This document shows positions 45,290-56,949 of a stretch of 64,000 nt of DNA, one piece after another. The notes below the pieces were generated by a model. It did not search any database. It had not been told where the DNA came from and saw only the letters and a program-made list of their open reading frames with translations. How positions within the stretch are numbered: the first letter of the stretch is position 1; the number at the start of each line of letters is the position of its first letter. A program made the translations under genes and the position numbers. The stretch is from Gaeumannomyces sp. JS-464. Its lineage: Eukaryota > Ascomycota > Sordariomycetes > Magnaporthales > Magnaporthaceae. The stretch lies in NCBI GenBank assembly GCA_002197995.1, contig NGZR01000002.1, positions 4,216,001-4,280,000 of the forward strand. Direction: 5' to 3'.

Positions 45290-45514
45290 GCTCCACCTAA
45301 GGGGCGAAGCAGAATCTGCACGCCTTTACGGTGCAAGTTTTCGGAGCGAACACTCATCGCCATCACCTTAAACTTCCCCCAAAGGCTCTATAGTCGATGG
45401 ATACAAGAACTCATTGGCCGACAAGACGGCACAGCCGCGCCATGACCCCTCGTCGGTCCCGTCAAGGTGCCTTCCTGCCTGCGTAGGCATCCATCCAAGA
45501 AAGCAGCTGGGCCC

Positions 45515-48500
45515 CTAGAACGGAGGCGCCCATTGCCCCTGAGCATTCCACTCCTGCTGCATCCTATCAAGCTTGGCAATGAACCTTGCGTTGGCCTGTC
45601 CCACCGCCGAGTTGCCCGCCTGTTGGGCCTGCTGTCTCTGGGCCGGGCTGGCGTACGTGTTCATCAACTGCACAAGCCAGGTGTTGATGTGCGTCTCGAC
45701 CTTGGTCCGCGCCTGCAGCGCCAGGTCGTGCATAAAGGTGTCCCACAAGCCCGACAGCCCCTGCGGCTGCCAGGTGCGGTAGCCCGGCCGGGCTAGGCCG
45801 GCGACGACATTGTTGTCGAGGTTGTTCAGCCGGTCCCGCACCCGGTTCTTCTCCAGCAGGAGCGTGTTGCTAACGATGGGGTCCCGCAGGTACCACAGCG
45901 CCATCATACAATCTGTAAAGTTTTGGAACGCCTTTTGCCGCGTATTCGCGCTGCTTATATACTTCCTCATGACGCTGTCGCGCCGGATGGCCCCCTCGCC
46001 CCACATTGCCCCTTTGCAGTTGTTAACGCCCTTATCGACGAGCATAAACTCCGTCTTGGTCGCGGCGTTGTCTGTACCCGGCCAGGCGTCCGCGACCTGG
46101 TCGATCGGGTCCTTTCCGCCCACCTGGTTACGTGCGGCCGCCGACAGGAGGTACCAAAAACCCTTAACGTAGTTGCAGAAGCCGACGTTGCCCGCCTGCG
46201 CCGTCTGCGGGTTGGGGAAGTTGTTGCCTGTCCGCTGCGTCTTGCGCACCCACTCGAAGAAGTCGGTCAGGAGCTGCATCTCCAGCACGTGCTCGGTCTG
46301 ATACCGCCTCGTATCCTGGATCTGCCCGTTGATGGTGGTGAAAGTGAAATCGAGGCAGTTTCCCGGGTTTGCATAACCGTATTTAACGCAGGTCGGGCAG
46401 TCGGTCTGCAGCGCGCTCGAAGTGTGGTACGCAGGCGGCTTGTAAACCACCACGCCGGCTCCGCTGCAGAACGACTTGGGCTTGGGCGTCTTCCTGTCCC
46501 TTTTGACGAGCGATAGCCGGTCCGACGTCATCTCGTCGTCTTCCCACCCAGAGGTCTCACACTCGGTCGCGGGGTCGTCATCGAGCTCGTCGTCGTCCAG
46601 GGGGCATAGGAGATCCTGGAGCGGGACGTGGAACACGGGTCCGAAGGGCTCGGCGCGCTTCGACAGCACCGCCGGCTCGCGCGGGAGGAGGCCCCGCACC
46701 GGCGCCGACACAAACATCATGTCGGCGTCGCCCGTGGCGTTCTCCGGAGGCCAATGGCGGCCCCCAGCACCGATGCCCCGGCGCTTAATCGGATCTCCCG
46801 ACCTCAGGCCCGGACACGTGCCGCCCTCAATCAGGGTCTTGGGGTTCGGTCCTGGGAGGTCGTACTTGGCGCCCCTCCACTCAAAGATGCTGGGCGAGAC
46901 CACTTCGGCGTACAGGTCCGCGCCGACCTCCATACCGTACGTAAAGGGACAGTTAACTTCTGTACTTTTACCCACCCCCATTTTAACACCGATCCAGCCG
47001 TCGGCCACAACCGACGCCCTGGCATCGTCGATCTTCCACTTGTCATTAAACGTAATGCCAAAGTCGGCCGGAGCAATCAAATGGGCTTTGGCGTTGCCCT
47101 GGGCCAGGATGCCTGCGTACACCTTTGGCTTCTGCACCCCTTGCCAGGATCCCGTGTCGTCGTAGTCGGCAGTGTCGACCTCTTTAGGGTCATGGTCGCC
47201 GTCGGCTGCGGGGAGTGTGTGCCGCACCTCCCAGGACGCGATGTCCATCGTGGTTTCGAACTCGGCCGACACCGTCAAACCCACATCGACCTGTCCGTAC
47301 AGGTTCACCTGCGGGCCGATCGTCCCGATCCCCGTGATGCTGAAAGACGCTCCTGGAAAAGGGATGTTGGCTAAACGGGCCTTTTTATGGTAGCTAACCG
47401 ACGCAAGCGCTTCAAGCCGCAGGACCGCCGAGATATGGCCCTCGTTGAAAAAGGTCAGATATGACCCAGTTACGTCTAAAGGCCTGTTAGCGTCGTTGGT
47501 GAAGACGGCCGTTAGAGTCATGCCGAAGCTGGTCGAGACCTCGACCGACGCCGTCGCCGTGGCCCTGATGAAGGCGTCGAACTCGAGCGGCGTGCCCTTT
47601 CCGCACTCGACCGAGTCGTCCAGGATCTTGAGGATGTAATCGTCCTTGATCTCGTGCCTGAATTCGCGGCTGATGCTCGGTTTCAGCATCTGCGACAGCC
47701 AGGCCAGAATATCCTGGCCGAACCAGCGCTTATGCAGCTCGTCCCTGGACAGTGCACCAACACCGCCTCCCACGCCGTGGAAGTCGTCGCGCCATTCGTC
47801 CTGCAGCCAGCGCCGGGGGTTGCCGTGGTACTCCCCGTCCGACAGCTGGCGCTTGGTCTTTCGCTTGGACGCCGCCGCGGCCACGACCTCGTCCCAGTAG
47901 TTCTCCTAGTTGCTAAAGTCGACGCGTAGCTGAGTGATTCCGAGATCACGGGGCACGCGGCTGAAGTCGTAGTCGAAAGTTAGGTCGTACACGACGGGCG
48001 TGTGGCCTAGTCCTCTCTTTACCAGCCGCTTGGGCAGCGTCTGATCGGCGGCCGGGGTCATGTTCACGGCGACGGCGTACTTGCCGGGGCCGCAACGTGG
48101 CGGCATCTCGAGGGTCGTCCCCGGGACGCCGTGTCCGAGTCCGATCTTGTGGCAGTTGCTGTTTTCCGGGGCGTCAATGCACGCCATTTTGGCCGTCTGC
48201 GGGCCCTCGCTGTGGGGGTCGGTTTCGTGGCAGTTGGAGGTGTCCCAGTGGCTGCCGTCACGCTTATCCAGCGGGGTTTGGATCTCTTCGGGCGAGGCCA
48301 TAACATAGAAGTTAAAAGCGTCTCCAGGGTCGTCCCCGTCGTCGTGGGTCTTGGAGGTGCCTGTGCCCCAGGTGTTGTCGATGTTCAGGTCGAACTCTGT
48401 ATCGACGTTGTCGCCGGTGGGCGGGTTCTTGAACAGGTTTTGCAGCGGGACCGGCAAGAAGGCCGACTTCCAGTTCTTGGGCTTGCAGCAAAAGACGCGA

Positions 48501-51500
48501 GTCCTCTCCAGGCGGGGCGCGCAGCTCTCTCCGAGGCCGTAAGGGCTGTCGGTCAGCTGGACTGAACGCGCGTCGACGGGGCAGTGGTTGTCGAAGCACG
48601 TGTCCGAGGAGTCGACGTCCCCGTACCACTGGCAGTCCTCCCAGTTCTCGGCGTCCTTCTTGGGGCAGCAGTAGTACTTGTTCAGCTCCATGTCGAGGAT
48701 CTCCAGCACGGCGTAAAGCGGGGTGCCGACGATGCCGACGAGGGGACGGCGCGGCCGAAGACCTTGACGATGGCGCCGACGACGTCCGCTAGGGTGGAAA
48801 GGAAGGTGCCGGAGAAGGTCATGGGGACATCGTCCCCGTTGCACTTCCGCCCGACCCCAGCCCAGTAGCACTGAGGAAGCAAGGCAGCACAGTTAGTACC
48901 GCGAAGGGAAGGCTACTATGTAGCAAGCATCCACTGCTAGCTGGTTCGTACCTTGTTTTCCTGCCCCAACGGGCTCTTGCAGCAGTAGGCCTTGTTCCCG
49001 TCGAAGCAGTACTGGCTGTGGTCCCCCCACCGGTTCAGCTGCATAGTTACCTCGTCGTCGTGGCAGTGGCCGTTGCAGAAGGTGGCGACGGAGTCGGACC
49101 CTCCACGCCAGGTGCAGTCCTTCGGGTTAGGGGCCCCCTGGATCGGACAGCACAGCTGGCTGTCGGGCTCGGTGGAATGGTACAGCCAATCGCGGCTGCC
49201 GCACGGCTGCGTGGTGATCTTAACGAAGCCGGCCTTGCAGCTGCCGCCGCAGTTTGTCACGTAGCAGCTGGGCACCGTAGCGTCGTCCCAGTACGAGGCG
49301 TCGTCGCCGGCCTTCTGGAACTCCTTGAGGGACTTGGGCTTGAGCAGGGCCGAGAGGGCCTCCAGGTCGTCCGTGTCTTGGTCCACCTGTGCGTCACGGG
49401 ATGGACGGTAAGCGAAAGCCTCCTAATGTGTGATCACGGTGGAAGGCTTGGTGGTGGTCGGCTTACGGCCCATATCAGCATCCCACCGAGCCCAATCTCG
49501 TTGGCCCACTTGATCTTTGCCTGGAAGGTCTCCTCGTCGTCGTACGAGATCCACTGGTCCCCGTTCCAGGTGATGTACTTGACGGCTTCTTCCTTGAGGT
49601 GATACGGCTTCAGCTTGTTGTCTTTGATCACCTGCTGGATCTCGCGGTACGTCAGCGTGCCCGAGTTTTTGCTGCAGGGCCCGGGAGCGGCCCCGCCCTT
49701 GAACTTGCAGCCGGGCTTGTAGCACGAAGGATCCGAGAGCTGGAAGCTGCGCCCATAGAACCCGAAGCCGGTGTTTAGCTTGTTTGGGGGACGTCATTCC
49801 GCCAGAACAGCTCGAATGCTTGGTGAGATTGGTGTGGGCGAGGACGTTGTTCCCAATGGGGTTCTCTCTATCCCAGATACCATGTAGGCTGGAGCAGAAA
49901 GGGGAGTTTCTGTTAGCTGCCGAAGGGTGAGCCCCAGACGTGGGATGCTCGTATCCTCGTCGATGGAAGACTCATTCATAGCCTAACGAGTACACGAAGA
50001 GTATAGGGGTTAGTTAACAAAAACTAAACAGCGACGGCCAGAATACAAGACAGAAAGGCTTACTCATAACGTTGACATAGTCGACATAATCGACGACTTT
50101 GAGATCAAAATGTCTCAGGTACCAATAGCTGGTGGGAGCTGTGAAAGATACAACATAGTGTCTTGTCTGCTTTTTGTTGTAGTCGTTCAGCACTTTCATG
50201 AAGGTGACAAAGTTTTTCCCGTCGTCTGGCTTTCCCCGCGGTCATTCGCGCCGGGATATTCCTATTGATGGAGGTTCGACGTGGGTTAGCAACAAGGCAA
50301 GCTTGAAAAAGCGGCAGTGGACAAAGGCAAGACAAACCCAGTCAAAGTCAACGCCATCAAAAGCGAACTTGCGCATAAAGGCAAACAAGTTCTCGACGAA
50401 CTTGCTCCGATTCTCCCTGCTGCTAACCAGATTACTAAACACCTTTTGGAACGGACCGGGGTCGTTGAAAGTCCACCCGCCAAGAGCCACGACGGTCTGC
50501 AGGCCCGAGTTGCGCTTCTTGACCTCGGTGAACTTGGTAAAGAGCTCCGGGTCCAAGTTGTCCATGGGTGCGATGTTGAAATCACCAGGCGTGACAAAAG
50601 CAAAAGAGAAGTAGAGGTGCGTGAAAACGCCGACGGGGAACTTGTTGAAATCCTGTAGTGACGTGGCATCAAATTAGCACGCAAGAACGAGTGCGGGTTT
50701 CCAGCTCTACTCCATCCCTGGCTTAGTGGGCTTGACTGACCATGTCCTGACATTTTCTGTCGTGCGCCCAGGCCTCGTAGTACCCGATGACCTTCTTCTG
50801 GATGTCGCTTGATAAGCCCTTGGGGGTAGGCTTGTCGCAGTTGCTCTGGCAGCCTTTGCCGCAGAAGTCCGCCGTGGTACCACAGAATCCGTAATACGGA
50901 CGTTTGGTTGTGGGTGACAGTCAGTAAAGAAACACACCCTCCTCCCTCCCTGGGGCGGGACCAAGCGTGTCGGATGGGATTATTATGTACCCTACGGGAC
51001 ACAGATTCTGCGTTAGTCTTCTGGACCGCAACTTTTAGAAAGCCGCACCTTCGAGGGCTCTCCATCAATACGAATTGTCTGCAAACTCACTCAGAACAAC
51101 AGACGTTGAGGGGACATTTCTTGCCAGGAGGGTCGGCATTTTCGCCGCACTCGGTCTTGGCATCGCAGTTTGACCAGCACACATCGTTTGGGCTCTGACC
51201 ATTCGTCCCGCAATACTTCTCTCCGTAGTTGCAGTACAGAGTTGCCTTGGGACAGCAAGCTCCTGCGATGCGTGGCCGTGTAAGCGGGTGTCTTACACAA
51301 GGCGAACTGAAACTGGGGAAAAGTGAGTCTTTACCGTTTCTGCATGGTCTTTCCGGTCCGCACGAATAGTCGTTGTCGTTGACAACCTGCCTCGCCATCA
51401 GCGTTGCCAAGTCCACGTTGGCTTCTGACGTCTCTCCTTTGGTAGAAAGGCAGACGGGGAGCAGATGCTCGTCACGCTTCTTGGCGCTGTAGTCAAAGAC

Positions 51501-51723
51501 TCTGAGAAGCGGCTCTCCCAGTCAGTATTCCAGAGCTGGATCGCTTTACTAGGTCTACTAACACGATCTCGACTCACGAAGTCTCCACTCGACATGTTAC
51601 AGGTGCCTGCTCGTGTTTGTGGGTGCGAAGGCCTCCGTATCGTTCTCCAGGTATGCGAGGGAAAGCTGCGACTGCATGAACAAGCAGGACCAGCGCAGGC
51701 AGAGCAGACAAGAGCCTACGCAT
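45515..51723 (-). CDS. Large class V (subgroup C) chitinase, GH18, with CBM18-type chitin-binding region; interrupted as sequenced
   Basis: Secreted endochitinase of the large fungal subgroup C, chitin as substrate. I read exons 51723-51578, 51486-51335, 51262-51091, about 50894-50741, 50652-50338, 50262-50064, a micro-exon near 49985, 49888-49467, 49386-48952 and 48870-45515. It opens with a signal peptide ([17 protein letters not shown]), followed by Cys-rich chitin-binding sequence ([32 protein letters not shown]). The GH18 barrel has VVALGGWTF and the catalytic FDGVDFDW-E, with the Glu supplied by the next exon. The long C-terminal part (CWYGD-type Cys modules and a tail ending WAPPF) is typical of the subgroup. 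Breaks are -1 near 48742, 49786 and 49819, an in-frame TAG at 47906-47908, an exon 4 acceptor lacking AG, and a micro-exon donor lacking GT. It is either a decaying gene or an error-rich stretch. Confidence 0.88.
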
Positions 51724-53298
51724 GCTGACGGGGCCGTGGAGCTTCCAGCTAGACACAGGAGCACTCATGGTTGAGGTAGGGCAGTGGGATGCCCCTTGAA
51801 TCCCTGGGCGGATGCTCCGCAGACTAAGGACAGCTGAGTGCTCGCAAGTCAGATCAAAGGAGGTGGGCAAAGCAAATACCCTCTATGTTTGAACGGCTTG
51901 ATCTCCAGAGCGCTTCCAGTGGGTGCGCCATTATCACCACGGACTCTGTAATCGTTTTAACCAAGCTCACGGCTATTATAAAGAGCATCTTGCTAGACCG
52001 CCGGACATCCATCCATCCTTGTCTACACCAACCCTAGATTCCCCCCTCCCTCGGTGATAATTATCTCGTCAAAGGAGATATGTACCCTCGACCAAGTAGA
52101 AGCCGCCGATTTGACCTCTCGAAGGTGTCGATTGCCTGACCATGAATGCGGTAATATACCCCAATCACAGTATGATTGCATTGCCCCTGAGCCGCGCTTC
52201 CCCGTCAGTACTATTTCAATGACTTGCCCGTGTTGAGTCGTTTATCTTGCCCGAGATATATCGGCTCTACGTCTATTGTCTCTCACATCAGCCACCAACA
52301 GGCGAAGCCTTGTGACCGGTGGACACCGGCAATCCAATCCAATAATGCAACCCGATAATTATCACTCTCCTCCTTTGGTGGTGACACGGCATAGGCTTAT
52401 TCCCGTTCAGCGACGATCGGGCCGTGCCACTGAGACAAGCTGCACACTCAGATCCTTCTCCAAGACCCGTGCCGAAATTGCCGCCACTGGCTTCCCATTT
52501 GAATCTCTGCAGGGACTTCTCGTCACTCGTGGAAAGAGCGGGGGAATCGTTAGTACTAACGTGATGCCGCCGTGCTTCGTGCGGGTGAGACCTTAAACCA
52601 ACACACCATCTTCATCCCCGGCCAGAACTGTGCCTCTCGCCAATACTGCATTCTGCAACCTCCCACGAGACGCAAGCGTGGTGATAGGAATGCGTGCCAC
52701 CCACCCTGTGTGCGCGAAACAGGAACTTGTTTCCTACTTGGTGCTACTTGGCCGAGAACTCTTCGTGACAGAATGCGAAGTTGACCGCATTCACCGGTGC
52801 CTAGACCGATAATTAGCCCAATCCTCCGCATGCGTGAGCGGAGGAACCGGAGCGTGATGTGATTGATAAAATTGGGCGCGGGGAATAAGACCTTTTCATG
52901 GTCAGCAAGGACGCTGCCGAGGGGGTCGTAGACGAAATGAGATGCTGCTACCACCCTCCTATACTAGGTAGAAGTACATGATTAGACCGGGTTATATGGT
53001 TTGCAACCGATGATAACCTCCTCTCCCTGATCGCCAAAGTGACTTGATGTTGAGGTTGCTCAGGAAAATAGCAACCCCTTTCTGGATTTGGCATATTTAT
53101 CCCTCGCTCACACGTGGGCTTTCATGATATTCCACCTGGTCCTGGAAGGCGGGCGGAATCTGTCGCTCTTCCGGTCAGAGACCTTTGAGTTTCCTTCTTA
53201 ACCACTGCCGGCACAGATCGGGCTTCTCGTCTGTCTTCTTGCTTTATCTTGACAGCGGACAGAGCTCCCGCTTCACGCGGCCCTATCCCTTGGAAGCG
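51724..53298. promoter_or_regulatory. Shared divergent promoter region of chitinase (-) and multi-LysM gene (+)
   Basis: About 1.6 kb between the two start codons, A/T-richer than the genes. No open frame has a recognisable product. The head-to-head layout suggests joint control of chitin hydrolysis and chitin binding, but I could not identify a specific binding site. Confidence 0.6.
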
Positions 53299-56064
53299 AT
53301 GCTACCACCAACCTCCACGAAAACGGCACAATGCCTGCACTTCGTTACCTCGCAGTTGCTCATTTTGGCCATGCTCCCAGGTTCCATGGGTTGGCAAATT
53401 GTTCCCAACAGAACCGTGCCATCGTATCTCTCCCCAGGGTGCGCAGCGGCTCTATCCCAAGAGGTCTCCACGACTGTCTGCAACCCCATGGCAAACAGGC
53501 TGCTCAAGGGGTACTTCTACGCAGAGGGCGCCCTCAACCGGACATGCACGGATGGCTGCGCGGACTTCCTGGCCCAGTACGAAAACTCGGTCGTCAGCAG
53601 CTGCCGTGACGAGGAGTGGCAGGACTACTTCAACGCGGCCGAGACGGACTCGGAGGCCGAGGCCGTACAAGTGCGCGTCATCCCGAACCTGCTCCGCTAT
53701 CTCTTCTCCCTCACCTGTCTCAAGGACTCGGGGCGTTTCTGCAACGTCGTTATTGGCAACGCCGCCATGGCTGCCGACCCGGGGAGCACCCACTTTGGCT
53801 GGGCGCCTCCGCCGGGCAGCGGGGCCGACATACCTTCGAGCTGCGACCTGTGCTTTGTCAAGCGACTGCGGATGGAGGCCGGATCGCCCTACTATGAGGG
53901 TCCGCGTCTCTCGTCCATGGGCCTGTACCAGTCCCTCACCTCGAGCTGCGGCGTGGCCGGCATGCCCCTGACAACTTCGACGCTCGACTTTCCGACGCCG
54001 ACGGGGCCCACAGGCGGGCAGCCAACGCCTACCTGCGCCGGGAGCACCTACACGGTGCAGGCGGGAGACGCATGTCTCTCCATCTCCCAGTCGCAGTCCA
54101 TCGGCACTGGCTGGCTCGTCGACGACAACAACCTGGCAGCTTGGTGCTCCGACTCTCCTCCCCCTGGAACCAGCCTCTGCATCGCCAACAAGTGCTAGGT
54201 GTACACGCTGCAGCCCAACGACACCAGCTGCGCGGCGATAGCCCGGAGAGCAAACATTACCGAGGCTCAGCTAAAAGCGTGGAACCCCATCATCAACCTC
54301 GGGTGCTTCAACCTCCCAAAGATGAACGGAACCGCGCTGTGCGTCTCGGCGCCCGGGCGACAGTACGTGCCGCCCACCAACGTCACCATCACCGGCAGCC
54401 CGGGAACAGGGGCGACGGCGGTGCCGGTGCCGGGCGACATTGCCGAGGGCACCACGACGCGCTGCGCGCGCTACCACTACGTCCTGCCGGGCGAGTACTG
54501 CAACCTTGAGCCTCAAGTACGGCATCTCCATCCCGGACTTCGTCACGCTGAACCCGGCCATCAACGAGAACTGCACCAACCTTTTTGCCAAGGGGAGCTA
54601 CTGCGTCCAGGCCGTGGGCGACATCAACACGTACCCGGGCCGGCCGGGCCACACGTCCACGGGGTCGGCCACGACCACCGTGGACCCCGGCCCCTCGACC
54701 GCTTTCACCCTGCTGCCGGACTCGACCATGGCGCCGTACGAGCGCAACGACACGCGCTCGCCGCTCGCCGACGGCACGCGCGACGACTGCGCCCACTACC
54801 TCGAGGGCGCCTGGTTCGCCAACGTCACGTCCGGCGGGTCCCTGGGCAGCGTCTGCGCCCTGGCCGCGAACAACTACTTTGCCGAGCTCGAGGCGCTGGG
54901 CCTTTGGAACCCCAGCCTGGGCAACACCTCAGACCCGGCGTGCAGGTTCGAGACCGGCAAGAGGTACTGCGGGCAGCTGTACTGGGACGCCAACAGCGCC
55001 CAGCGGGAGCCCGACGGGCCGCTATATGAGTATGAGATTCGGGTGCGTTCTTTGACCCCTTCCATACTCGTTCCAAGTTCAAATTGCTCGAGTTGAAAAA
55101 AAAATGAAAAAGAAAAAGGAAAAAAAAGCATGTATTCTGACTCCCCTTTGTGAATAATAGGAAGGCTACATCCAAGGCTGCACGCGGTTCAGCGACGTCC
55201 CCCTTGGCTGGGATGCAGTGACGTCTATGACTACTACAGCATAACAAAGGAGCAGTTTTACCAGTATAACCCGGCCGTAGGCCCGGACTGCAATAATCTC
55301 TGGCCGAGTGAGTCTTGGACGGTGTAACCAGCCCCAGCAACCCAAATCGAGCCATGCGAGCGAGCCCGGGGCTTGCGTAAAAGGAGATGAGCACTACTGA
55401 TTACATCAACCATACACACGCAGATTACGCATACTGCACATCTACCGACCCGAGCCCGGGCGAGGGGGACGGTGGGGGAGACACCACGACGACCAGGCCA
55501 ACCACCACCACCAGCACCGGAACCTCGACGAGTTCCAGCTCAACGCCTACCAAGGCCCCCGGCCAGACGCAGGGTGGCCAAGCGGCCAACTGCAACAAGT
55601 GGGAGATGGCCCAGAGCGGGGACAGCTGCTGGGCCATCGCGGACAGGTCAGGGATCCCCCTGACGGACCTGTACGCCTGGAACACCGTCCTGGGCGCCGA
55701 CGGGAGCGCGTGCGGCACCATGATCTGGCCCGATTACTGGTACTGCGTCGGGGTCTCGGCCGGAGGTGGCACTCCCACCACCACCACCACCACCACCACC
55801 AGCTCCCCGACAAAAACGTCGACGTCGGCGCGCCCGACGTCGACCGGGGCGCCGGGCCAGACCCAGGGCGGGCAGGCGGCGAACTGCAACAAGTGGGTGA
55901 TGGCGCAGGCCGGGGACAGCTGCTGGGCCATCGCCGACAGGTCGGGGATCCAGCTCGCCGACTTTTACCTGTGGAACACGGTGCTGGGCAAAGATGGAAG
56001 CGAGTGCGGGACTATGATCTGGCCGGATTATTGGTACTGCGTTGGGGTTTCGCCGTCGCGGTAA
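53299..56064 (+). CDS. Secreted multi-LysM chitin-binding protein; in-frame TAG and two indels as sequenced
   Basis: LysM domains bind chitin oligomers; fungal LysM proteins protect hyphae from chitinases or mask chitin. Exons are 53299-55042, 55161-55307 and 55424-56064, about 844 codons. The start at 53299 gives a signal peptide (FVTSQLLILAMLPGSMGW). A Cys-containing N-terminal region of about 230 residues precedes several LysM modules, for example TYTVQAGDACLSIS, VYTLQPNDTSCAAIARRANI, YHYVLPGEYC and the last two, DSCWAIADRSGI. The last two modules are near copies separated by a Thr-rich linker. Breaks are TAG at 54196-54198 between modules one and two, -2 near 54502 and -1 near 55222. With these allowed for, intron phases agree. 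It is divergently paired with the class V chitinase. Confidence 0.87.
55556..56056 (+). repeat. Tandem duplication of about 70 codons encoding the last two LysM modules
   Basis: Segments 55556-55764 and 55850-56056 encode almost the same sequence. Both begin APGQTQGGQAANCNKW and end CGTMIWPDYWYCVGVS, and they are separated by a (CAC)n-like run coding a Thr linker. The high identity points to a recent duplication or gene conversion. Confidence 0.9.
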
Positions 56065-56949
56065 ATCGTCAGACCTCTTTTGGAATGTCGGATCGGCATC
56101 AGAAGTGCATCTTCTTATTTGGGCGCCGTGCTAAGCACACAATCCATCGTGGATTCTCGTCGCGAAAGGGCACCAATCTTTCCTTTTGTGTCTGCCTATC
56201 GCTGGATCATATCCCATAGATATCAGGTAGTGCACATTGCTTCACATTGACGTCGTTCAGCCCCATTCCAGTGGAGCCAGGTCATTTGGCGGTGGTGACG
56301 CCAGCGGCAATTGAGATTGATAATTTTGCAGGCCACCACAGGCCTCCGCCAGCCCCTAGCCTCGACCGCTTTAGCGACTAAGAGCGCTTGCTGTCCGCCA
56401 CCAACCCACTTCGGGCCAGGCTCAGTGCTGTCGGGTGGCTCCCTGGCCAACATTGAACATACCAATGGGAACGCTGGGCTCCTGTGTCCGCTGGCTGCGA
56501 GTTGGCCAGCAAAACTGGCTGCAGCCTTGACTCGACTTGAGCAACCACAAGGGACTGGACTGCTCTGCAAGGTCTGCGAGGTCGCCATCGCAGGCGGCCT
56601 ACCGAGGTTCTGACGTTGTTTTTATTTTTATTTTATAGATTTTATCTTTTGATAATCGCACTTGGTTCTTCCAGCCGATCGCACATTTTTGTTCTCCCTC
56701 GCTGCGATACCGTCCTTTCTTCTCCATTATAATGATGGCATGATTAATGGCTTCATATCCCGTTTGGCGCTTCACCTGCAACTTGCCGACCAGAGACATT
56801 CATTCGCTCGTCGCTCTCGCTTCTTCCATCCTTCAACCTATTCCACTCGCTTTAGTCGCAAGCGAAACCTCAGTGACAGGTTGGTTGGCGGTATCTACAT
56901 GAGCAGGGCTGAGGCAGCTCCCTGACTGCCCGACGCTTCGTTCCCGAGA
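56065..56949. other. Intergenic region
   Basis: Between the 3' end of the LysM gene and the start of the acyltransferase gene, both on the + strand. A T-rich stretch near 56617-56650 and pyrimidine runs near 56690-56860 suit a promoter and leader. No gene is supported. Confidence 0.5.

Noticed and set aside
45515..47884. Treating the last 789 codons of the chitinase as a separate gene
   Set aside because: The same frame continues upstream through a single TAG into the GH18 gene, and no promoter or signal peptide precedes it.
54196..54198. Programmed stop-codon readthrough in the LysM gene
   Set aside because: The context is TAG followed by G, not the known UGA-CUA readthrough motif, and the gene has other breaks, so mutation or sequence error is simpler.
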